This document shows, piece by piece, positions 9,289 to 14,899 of a stretch of 14,899 nt of DNA. A program made the position numbers and the translations under genes. Below the pieces are notes generated by a model, which saw only the letters and a program-made list of their open reading frames with translations, had not been told where the DNA came from and did not search any database. The stretch lies in the NCBI GenBank assembly GCA_033297205.1, contig MU859458.1, positions 1 through 14,899 on the forward strand, written 5' to 3'. This stretch comes from Pseudoneurospora amorphoporcata (Eukaryota > Ascomycota > Sordariomycetes > Sordariales > Sordariaceae). Position 1 is the stretch's first letter; each line of letters starts with the position of its first letter.

Positions 9289-9401
9289 ACGGAGTTATTT
9301 TTTCTTCGAGGTTATCGCCTTGATGATTGCCGTTTTGAACTTTGCCGCCATCACATTGGTCGTGCGAACTGTCCATAGCCATAATCTCTGTGTTAGCATT
9401 G

Positions 9402-9597
9402 CTACCGGAACAAGTTAACAAGCGTGAGATGTTGAACCTGCAGGCGAGGGGCGAGAGAAGAGAAGAGAGGAACGATAACACAAATAGGCAAGGGTGTTAA
9501 GAATTATAATAAGACAGTCAACCGGGCAATATATGTGAAAATGGTAAGGTAGCAATGTGAAACCTAGGTGGTGAGATTTTCAGGGCCAGACACATAC
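9402..9597 (-). other. Intron 1 of NLR-A (phase 2)
   Basis: The donor is GTATGT at 9597-9592; a branch-like GTTAAC lies about 13 bases before the acceptor GGTAG ending at 9402. Splicing joins TG to C and keeps the frame, giving ILLLLC then NANTEIM. NLR-B has an intron at the matching site in the same phase. The nearby CTAACACAG acceptor would create an immediate stop, so I prefer this one. Confidence 0.6.
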
Positions 9598-10007
9598 CAC
9601 AACAAAAGTAATATCCTGACGTCAAACATCCTCTTCCGGGCTTCCATATAGTTTAATGCTAGGAATTGTTCCGACTCTGGTGTATCATAGAAGCCGAAGA
9701 TCATAGCTGCATGCTCCCAAGTAGCACGCAGACATCTCTCGGCAGTAATCATGGGCTCCGCCTTCCCTCTCAACTCTATGGGTGCAGGCTCCTTGGTAAT
9801 AAGCCCCTCAAGTAGGGGTTGCAGACCCTTCAAATTTTCCACAAGGTGGCTGAGGACGTGGTGATGCAATGTTATGAAAGTCTCTTCCACATGCACGTGT
9901 CGTATAATTCGAAGGACAAGCTGAAGTGCCACGAAGGTATCCAGGGGCTTGTGAACGCTGCGCATATTTACCAGAGACTCGTCGTATGATGGAAGCGGCG
10001 ATGTCAT

Positions 10008-10739
10008 TGTGAGGGGTTAGTGATTCTCGTGATTCGGTGTATGGAACTAGAAGCCTTGGTGTAATTCTGGGAAAACAACGAAATCGAGACTCGGATACGC
10101 AGACTTTCGTCCGATCTATCAGAATGGCTGAGGAGGATACCTAGAGCAAATACACACGACGGAAACATAGTTCTTGAGACAACGGAAGCAGGGAGAGCAC
10201 TTAACTTGGATCACGCTGAAGAACCAGGTGAAAGTCCCATCATCTCGTACATTGTACCAGGGACTCACTATCTTCTGCCCTGATTGCCATTGTTCGCTAA
10301 GCGCCGTGTCGAGCAACTCGGAGCAGAACCAACAGCCATGGTACTTGCCGCCATCACGTCCAGTCTTGTACGAATCTGCAGTTAGCTCCCAGTTCTACTC
10401 GCCAGGACCAAAAAGTCTTCTCAACCTTTACGCACAAGGGAAAGAAGGCGAATCTGATACTAGCAAGTAGTAGGGTTCGCCAACGCGGGGCACCGGCGGG
10501 ACGGTGGGACGCCATTTGAACTCGGGTTATCACATCTCGAAAGCCCAATCTTGCCAACTCGCATTGTTGTCTGTATTCCGCATGCCGTCCAAGCGCAGGT
10601 AGTTCCGTCGAGGAAGTCGGTCGTCACGTTCGAGATGGCAGGCTTCCGTCTGGTCTTTGACAACAGCCGAGGACATTACCAAACGCAACTAAAATGTTTA
10701 GTAATACACCCCTTAATAACAGGGAGGCTGAAAAGACAC
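10008..10739. other. Upstream region of NLR-A and repeat-flanking sequence; no supported gene
   Basis: The first ~150 bases are the presumed promoter of NLR-A, with no clear TATA element. From about 10170 several short frames overlap without motifs. Bases 10271-10357 are one copy of a degenerate direct repeat found again at 11467. The MITE follows directly. Confidence 0.45.
10271..10357 (+). repeat. Direct repeat, copy 1
   Basis: This starts TCTTCTGCC and includes GCCATTGT and a perfect CGCCGTGTCGAG, the same order and near-identical spacing as at 11467. Identity is roughly three quarters with one small gap. The two copies lie on either side of the MITE, in the same orientation. Confidence 0.5.
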
Positions 10740-10937
10740 TTAAGGCCAGTTCGTTTGCACGTTAGTACGTTCCTAGGTTAAGATTTTATATGTAGAATGT
10801 ACTACCGTACTACTACGATTTTTCGTGTTCGGCTTAAAACCCTTATTTTTCATACACACCCTACAACCACCTGCAACCACCTGCACTTACCCCCAAATCC
10901 TCGATTTGATCAATCAGAAGGCCAGAATCTTCGAAAT

Positions 10938-11007
10938 CCTTAACCGTAGTTCTTAACGTACTACGTCTCGATTTTAAGACGTAGTACGTTAAGAACTACG
11001 GTTAAGG
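10938..11007. repeat. Perfect 31-bp inverted repeat with 8-base loop
   Basis: Arms 10938-10968 and 10977-11007 are exact reverse complements around CGATTTTA. The arm motifs CTTAACC and AACGTACTA also occur, reverse complemented, in the outer part of the MITE (around 10759-10783), so the hairpin is probably built from the element's own end sequences. Confidence 0.9.
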
Positions 11008-11010
11008 CTT

Positions 11011-11036
11011 AAGGCCCAGGCTCAAGGCCCAGGCTC
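11011..11036. repeat. 13-bp tandem repeat, two copies
   Basis: AAGGCCCAGGCTC occurs twice without a gap, just after the long palindrome and inside the MITE. Both copies are identical, suggesting a recent slip or a binding site pair. Confidence 0.8.
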
Positions 11037-11039
11037 AAC

Positions 11040-11057
11040 CCCCTATAAATATAGGGG
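11040..11057. repeat. Palindrome containing a TATA box inside the MITE
   Basis: CCCCTATAAATATAGGGG has eight-base arms around AA and contains TATAAATA. It could act as a core promoter in one or both directions. A related CCCCTATA hairpin is at 12191-12243 in the next element. Confidence 0.6.
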
Positions 11058-11135
11058 ATGGCCGTCGCAAAGATAGGGTAATTTAAATCAATGAGACTAT
11101 TCCTAATTGAAATCTACCTCTACTATTGAAGTGAC

Positions 11136-11245
11136 GATAAGAAGGATGGCGATGATGATGAAAAGGATGGTGGTGATGATAAAAAGGATGATAAAAAGGA
11201 TAGTGAAGGAGGAAGAAAGAGGAGAAAAGAAGAAAGCTAGAAAGG
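11136..11245 (+). repeat. Purine-rich low-complexity tract
   Basis: Repeated GATGATGA and AAAAGGATG units followed by GA-rich sequence, all inside the MITE. It opens a Met/Lys/Arg-rich frame on the plus strand and an Ile/Phe-rich one on the minus strand; I regard both as by-products of composition. Confidence 0.6.
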
Positions 11246-11466
11246 GGATTTCAAGCACCTTTTTCCATTTTGCAGCCAAAGTCTTAGCCTGCCTTAACGC
11301 TGCCTTAATGTTGCAGGAGTGCAGCTGCGGACCCTGCACGTTAACACGTTTATTTCCTAAAATCCCTAACGCGGACCCGAACTGGCCTTTAGCTTAAACC
11401 AAAGCGAATCACCTGCTGGGGGGTTGTCGATGTCTCCTAACATCCGGAGCCATCCCCCAACGTCCT

Positions 11467-11556
11467 TCTTCTGCCGTGCTCGCCATTGTCCGTTAACCGC
11501 CGTGTCGAGGATTGGAACCGAGAGCACAACCAACCGTCATTTCTTTATCGCCGGGT
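11467..11556 (+). repeat. Direct repeat, copy 2
   Basis: Second copy of the repeat at 10271, beginning TCTTCTGCC with the same internal landmarks. The number of differences suggests an old duplication. Confidence 0.5.
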
Positions 11557-12009
11557 CCGAACCCTGTTTGCAAGTTGCCAGTTGGCATTCAGGCGCATCC
11601 AGTTGGAGCGGCAGGCCTGTTGTAATATCGCAAGGAAAGACACTAATGAACGATGCATTGGCCATTCCCGCAGCTTGGGTGCCAAAAGGTCGGAAAGGGC
11701 AACCCCCCAACGTCCGGCAGGCGGGACTGCGACAATATCGCAACATCGAGCTCACTATGATTACTACCATAGCGGGAAAATCCCCAGGGCAACAAGCCTT
11801 GAAGGTGGTTTCAATGCTTGGAGTTTGACAAGCCTTGTTAATTTGACAAGCATTGTCGCCCAGGGGAGGCCTCTGATTGGTCGAATTCGGGTCCGCTAGA
11901 GACGGCCACTAAAATCCTAAAATTCTACAACCCAAACGATGGTTCTTTCCCGAAGAGAAACGCTACTACCCTATATCAAAAGAAAAACGAAGCCCCTCTT
12001 TCATCAATT

Positions 12010-12088
12010 GGGCCAGTGGCTTAATGGTTCTTATCGTCGCTCTTTTTCTTAAGATCGCCAGTTCGATTCCAGATGGCGACAGTTTTTT
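12010..12088 (+). other. tRNA-like pol III promoter with T-run terminator
   Basis: A box TGGCTTAATGG (12017-12027) and B box GTTCGATTC (12061-12069) match the pol III internal promoter consensus at tRNA spacing. TGGCGACA follows, then a run of seven T (about 12082-12088), as in a terminator. The acceptor, D and T stems do not pair well (only a few of the expected pairs), so it is not a normal tRNA gene. A SINE head or tRNA pseudogene inside the fold-back element fits best. Confidence 0.45.
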
Positions 12089-12116
12089 TGCGCGAAAAGT
12101 TTCGTACAATAAATGC

Positions 12117-12150
12117 TTATCCGGACTTTAAAGTTATCCGGACTTTAAAG
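12117..12150 (+). repeat. 17-bp perfect tandem repeat, two copies
   Basis: TTATCCGGACTTTAAAG occurs twice in a row, just downstream of the tRNA-like unit. Short 3' tandem repeats are common in SINE tails, though other origins are possible. Confidence 0.85.
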
Positions 12151-12190
12151 CCAAAGCCCGACCACCCAAAAGATCACTATAATAACTACT

Positions 12191-12243
12191 AGCCAAAGAC
12201 CCCTATAATAACCTCTAAAAGGTTCTTATAGGGGTCTTTAGCT
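12191..12243. repeat. 24-bp hairpin (22 of 24 paired)
   Basis: Arms 12191-12214 and 12220-12243 are reverse complements apart from two positions, with loop CTAAA. The stem contains AAAGACCCCTATAA. It sits inside the fold-back element and resembles the CCCCTATA palindrome of the MITE. Confidence 0.85.
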
Positions 12244-12741
12244 TTTATCTTTTTACACTCAAATCCGACCAATCAGAGGCCTCCCTCAGCCAACAATACT
12301 GGTTCTTACAATAAGGCTTGGCCTATTATCTTTCCTAAGATTTGAGTCAATCCTTGCAACCCCCCCTCAAGCCTTGGCGCCTTCCTCATATTCCCGCTAC
12401 GGTAATAAAAGTCAATATATTCTTCTGGTCAAATCCGATCACAGTGCAGCGTTACTAACAGCACCAAACGCCTTTGTGTCCCGCCCCGACCTGTCAGTTG
12501 GTGATCCAGCGCGGCTGAACGCGGGCGGTGGGTTGTTGGCGAGCCGGCGAGACTTCCGTCATGTCCAATGTACCTGCAACCATCGCGATTTTCTGTACAG
12601 ATGATCACAAGGAAATTATAGCGTCTTTCAGCCCGTGTAGCTAGCTATCTTCTTAACAAAGTCTAGGTCAAGCATTACAACCACCAAGAACTTCACCGAC
12701 GTAAGCCTTTTTCTCAAATACATTGTATCTCAAATCTCGTT

Positions 12742-13002
12742 TCATCCATTTAAAGGTAGTGTGACAAGGGCTGTGATCAGGGCTTGGAACAGTAGTTCAA
12801 ATTCAGCTAATAAACTACTTTGGTCTCGAAGGCCTTGTTGATCCCTCTCGACCTCCATGAGAAGGCCGGGCTTCAAGGCCTTCTTATGCCAAAAGGAATC
12901 GGTACGTACTTGAGGTACGTATCGAGCCTTGTCACCTGAGGCTTTCAGGCATTTATCTAGCAGTCTGTGTACATGTGGATCTTTCGGAATGCCTTCATCC
13001 AT
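12742..13002 (-). CDS. Small hypothetical open frame downstream of NLR-B
   Basis: 86 codons from ATG (13002) to TGA. The translation (MDEGIPKDPHVHRLLDKCLK, ending in a hydrophobic helix FELLFQALITALVTL) looks protein-like. No family is recognised. A stop lies immediately upstream in frame, but an acceptor-like GATAG also lies there, so it could be a late exon of NLR-B instead of a separate gene. Codons are unremarkable. Low certainty. Confidence 0.3.
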   Translation of the reverse strand: MDEGIPKDPHVHRLLDKCLKASGDKARYVPQVRTDSFWHKKALKPGLLMEVERDQQGLRDQSSLLAEFELLFQALITALVTLPLNG

Positions 13003-13079
13003 TCTCTATCTTCCTTTTGGCGTTGTCTTTCACCCGTGCGCCTTGCTTCTTGTTTGGTTGGCTGTGGTTGCTTCTGGGA

Positions 13080-13113
13080 AGATTGGGATCGTCTCGAGAT
13101 TGGGATCGTCTCG
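13080..13113. repeat. 17-bp perfect tandem repeat, two copies
   Basis: AGATTGGGATCGTCTCG occurs twice without a gap, between NLR-B and the small downstream frame. On the minus strand it reads as a basic, Ser/Arg-rich stretch. Confidence 0.85.
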
Positions 13114-13197
13114 TAGTGGCACTTCCAGGGTTTGGCTCGCTAGCCGGTAGCGTCGGGAGGAGTTCGGGTAAGCAGTGCTAATGGCCGAACAAATTCT

Positions 13198-13569
13198 CTA
13201 TCTGAGCTGGCGTAGATACCTGAAGCATTTGCGCGAGGCTGTGGGATGTGCGGCTCCGTGAGCCTCACGTTGTAGGGTCAGGGTTGAGGTCGAATGTCCG
13301 TGTGACAGGTAGCGACCGTCTACCCCTATCATCATGACATTGATAGGCCATCCCCGCTCATCAACCTCCATATCATCGCCTAGTGACGCAGCTGGCACGG
13401 CAAAAACGGAAGATGGACTTGGCTCTGCGGTAGTAACGGAAAAAGTGGAAGGAAAACCAACGCATCCCGCAACATTCAAAGGCGTTGGCGATGAACGAGA
13501 ACCGGGTGAATCACCGGTAGCGGACAACCTGACACCAGATTTGTTCGCGTTCTTCCTCCTCTTTCTCAC
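13198..13569 (-). CDS. Possible C-terminal exon of NLR-B in another frame
   Basis: This frame overlaps the last ~20 codons of NLR-B. After a Ser/Pro/Thr-rich stretch it contains EVDERGWPINVMMIGVDGRY, which looks protein-like. A weak donor (CAG then GTTGTC at 13528) and an acceptor-like GCAGAG ending at 13423 would join the two in frame with a 106-base intron, removing the NLR-B stop. A further donor-like CAG then GTATCT lies near the end of this frame. No domain is recognised. It may simply be non-coding. Confidence 0.3.
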   Translation of the reverse strand: MRKRRKNANKSGVRLSATGDSPGSRSSPTPLNVAGCVGFPSTFSVTTAEPSPSSVFAVPAASLGDDMEVDERGWPINVMMIGVDGRYLSHGHSTSTLTLQREAHGAAHPTASRKCFRYLRQLR

Positions 13570-14811
13570 GCTTTATTGTTTCACACTCGGCCTTTAAATG
13601 CCGCACATTGGAACGATGTCCGTGGTTGCAGCACGCCGCGATGATTTCCGCCCTTGGATAGTCCCTAAGGTAATAGGCAAGAGAATCGATCAAGCCAGCC
13701 TGACAATCCCAAGGACTTGTAGCGGTGGGCGCGGTAGCCTGATGGAGGAAGATATAAACTTTGTGATCCGCGTCCACGCCTTTCAGAACCGCCTTCACAG
13801 AGTTGAAGAGCGTTCGCTGGACGACCACGAATGCCCAGTTGTTGTCACGAACAGGGCGGCTGAGGGACATTTCCCCGAAGATTGCGTCGACGATATCAGG
13901 CACTTGCTCGTAGAGCTGACGGAGAAGATGCTTTACCATCAGACGGTACCGTCGTGAATCTTCTGCCGTACCCTCTCCAGGCTCCTCTAGGTTAAGGAAG
14001 TGGGTTAGGACAATGGATGGCTGACGCTCGCGTTTATACCTCATGGCCATGTCGTAGATGAAGACATCGCTCTTGTCTTCTAGCTCTCCATAGATCCAGT
14101 GAACGTCTGGGGTTTCCCTCCTTCTATCCTGAGGCTCTCCCCATCCTCGGGGGATCCGCATGAAGATGGGCCCTTGGAAGAAGTCACCCCTGCGGTCAGG
14201 CGGAATTTCTGGGATCTCGGCAATGCGGGCCTCGTATGTGGGGTCCTTGTATCTATCGAGCAGAGCGGCGCGAAGTTCTAATAACGCTGGGTCGCTGAGG
14301 ATCGTGGAATGTAACTCATCAGGATGCATGTCGGAAGAGTATGTCCGATTAAGTTCCCATACCAAGTCGTCTAGAGGCACGTCTAGGGCCTCTAATTTGT
14401 TAAAGCTGGGGTGTTCGTTTTGAGGAGCGGCATTGGTTGGGGAACTTCCATGAAGAACCATGTTAGCGTTCATTCAAAAAGTCATGTGTAAAAGGACTCA
14501 TACCTTAAAATGAAAAACAGAATCGTATCCAATCCCTTTAGGTTGGATTTCATGTCCAGGACACAAGACACAAGCTCCTTCACTCCCAGCAAGTCGTCGA
14601 GTTCGTACGCCTCCATAATGCAGTTCCACGCGTTGTTCAGACATCCCGTAGTTTCCGACAACATCCATTTCACGCAACACTCCCTGAGTGGATAATATTC
14701 TTCCTCCAGATCGTCTTTCGCATCGCCCCCCTCTTCTGGCTTCTGATGACATATTGTCACACGGACATTGCCCACAGTCCAGGGGTTAGGATCGCAAGAC
14801 TCAGCAGAGCC
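13511..14811 (-). CDS. NLR-B: NACHT-like paralogue with degenerate NTPase motifs (5' partial)
   Basis: Exons are 14811-14504 (open back to an in-frame TGA at 14814, no ATG in the segment, so the start is probably in an exon outside the window) and 14444-13511. Counting from 14775 the product is 401 residues. Exon 1 ends AWNCIMEAYELDD to DTILFFIL, matching TWEHAAMIFGFYDT to VRILLLL in NLR-A at nearly the same length. Exon 2 has the NACHT layout: HWIYGELEDKS (206-216) where NLR-A has a P-loop; IVLTHFL and MVKHLLRQLYEQVPDIVDAIF matching VVSHFF and MLHNLLLQLVRRFPADVSQCF; and VYIFLHQ (320-326) where NLR-A has VYISLDG. The glycines of Walker A and the Walker B Asp are missing, so nucleotide binding is unlikely. 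It ends in a Lys/Glu-rich, coiled-coil-like tail. Paralogy is read from sequence; a regulatory or decoy role is inference. Confidence 0.75.
14445..14503 (-). other. Intron of NLR-B (phase 2, 59 bases)
   Basis: The donor GTATGAG starts at 14503, the branch site GCTAAC is at 14467-14462, and the acceptor GGAAG ends at 14445. Joining AG to T gives Ser and keeps the frame. Position and phase match intron 1 of NLR-A. Confidence 0.75.
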
Positions 14812-14867
14812 TCAACGCCTAGCATTAGCCTCAAGATGACTCAGTGGCCTCCGGCCACAACACCCAC

Positions 14868-14891
14868 CTCGGCCGGACCCTCGGCCGGACC
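14868..14891. repeat. 12-bp tandem repeat, two copies, GC-rich
   Basis: CTCGGCCGGACC occurs twice in a row, with further GGCC-containing sequence on both sides to the end of the window. This lies upstream of the visible part of NLR-B and may be in an unseen exon (Gly/Arg-rich if translated) or its promoter. Confidence 0.7.
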
Positions 14892-14899
14892 CGCGGCCA

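Larger units (their letters stand above)
7614..10007 (-). pseudogene. NLR-A: HET-E-like NACHT protein broken by an in-frame stop
   Basis: Proposed exons are 10007-9598, 9401-9289 and 9205-7614, totalling 705 codons including one internal stop. Exon 1 (residues 1-136) is a helical N-terminal domain shared with NLR-B but not one I can name. The NACHT region follows TFDWIL (about 231-236). Walker A is GHPGSGKS (277-284), VVSHFF is near 314-319, Walker B is VYISLDG (398-404), and CVAARPE (428-434) corresponds to the SSRP-type motif of fungal NACHTs. LSMERFTHDDIQAFCEAKL and a helical C-terminal region follow, up to LHKDLHRIL, like the usual H+T-DFL end motif. TGA at 8909-8907 replaces the conserved Trp (codon 274) just before the P-loop, in frame with conserved sequence on both sides. 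No WD, ankyrin or TPR repeats follow, and the end is MITE-derived. ATG at 10007 has A at -3. Family members act in heterokaryon incompatibility and non-self recognition. The family call is strong; pseudogene status rests on one base. Confidence 0.8.
10743..11388 (+). mobile_element. Complete 646-bp PIF/Harbinger-like MITE
   Basis: The left end AGGCCAGTTCG matches the right end CGAACTGGCCT as a perfect 11-base inverted repeat, with about 20 of the first 24 bases matching. TTA occurs directly outside both ends (10740-10742 and 11389-11391), fitting the 3-bp TTA/TAA duplication of PIF/Harbinger elements. No transposase is encoded. The interior has a 70-bp palindrome, a 13-bp tandem repeat, a TATA-containing palindrome and a purine-rich tract. 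A second left end lies at 7584. Family assignment rests on target site and terminal form only. Confidence 0.75.
11761..12408. mobile_element. Fold-back element with long degenerate inverted arms
   Basis: The left arm (11761-11886) and right arm (12263-12408) are inverted copies. The outermost match is TTACTACCATAGCGGG against CCCGCTACGGTAATAA. The inner core GGGAGGCCTCTGATTGGTCG (11864-11883) is perfectly repeated at 12266-12285; between them CAAGCCTT and similar blocks match with substitutions and gaps. The enclosed ~380 bases contain a tRNA-like pol III promoter, a 17-bp tandem repeat and a hairpin. There is no transposase and I cannot identify target duplications, so the true ends may lie further out. 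Confidence 0.65.

Noticed and set aside
11107..11397. 96-codon Met/Lys-rich frame inside the MITE, downstream of a TATA palindrome
   Set aside because: Most of it is translated from GATGAT/AAAAGGATG low-complexity repeats; no protein-level signal.
12010..12081. A functional tRNA gene
   Set aside because: A and B boxes fit, but the acceptor, D and T stems do not pair, so only a tRNA-like relic can be claimed.
13598..13957. 119-codon plus-strand frame opposite NLR-B
   Set aside because: The minus strand carries conserved NACHT-like blocks shared with NLR-A, so the plus-strand frame is a shadow.
1..14899. CRISPR array, rRNA genes or bacterial-type operons
   Set aside because: No regularly spaced repeats, rRNA-like sequence or tightly packed same-strand genes; introns and gene families are fungal.

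Overview
The window looks like nuclear DNA of a filamentous ascomycete (Pezizomycotina). Supporting signs are short introns with GTAAGT/GTATGT donors and CTAAC-type branch sites, a CT-rich leader ahead of one ATG, and HET-E-like NACHT (NLR/STAND) proteins. No species can be named from the sequence. Three parts look like genes under protein-level constraint; the rest is gene-poor and rich in repeats.

Layout. Bases 1-1256 hold no gene I can support, ending in the leader of gene 1. Gene 1 (1257-2903, +) is a 548-residue, mostly disordered, probably nuclear protein with a SUMO-interacting motif, three SUMO-acceptor-like sites and a C-terminal basic signal. From 2904 to about 4640 there is 3' flank and then a decayed, transposon-like coding relic with a tRNA-like segment on the minus strand. 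Gene 2 (4728-5138, -) encodes 136 residues of unknown function and has a likely 5'UTR intron. From about 5460 to 7380 I see no gene.

The right half is an NLR locus invaded by transposons. NLR-A (10007-7614, -) has three exons, an N-terminal helical domain, a NACHT domain with good Walker A and B motifs, and a helical region. It carries an in-frame TGA exactly where the conserved Trp before the P-loop should be, and its last ~22 codons and stop lie inside the end of a MITE-like element. NLR-B (14811-13511, -, 5' end probably outside the window) is its paralogue: same N-terminal domain, same phase-2 intron position, same NACHT-like spacing, but with degenerate Walker A and Walker B. Between them (10008-12740) are a 646-bp PIF/Harbinger-like MITE with TTA target duplications, a 648-bp fold-back element enclosing a tRNA-like pol III promoter, long hairpins and small tandem repeats.

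Biologically, one paralogue keeps the NTPase motifs but appears broken by a stop codon, while the other keeps an open frame but has lost the NTPase motifs. This is a candidate case of birth-and-death evolution, or of an active/decoy pair, in fungal non-self recognition genes. All functions are read from motifs; nothing was confirmed by database search.
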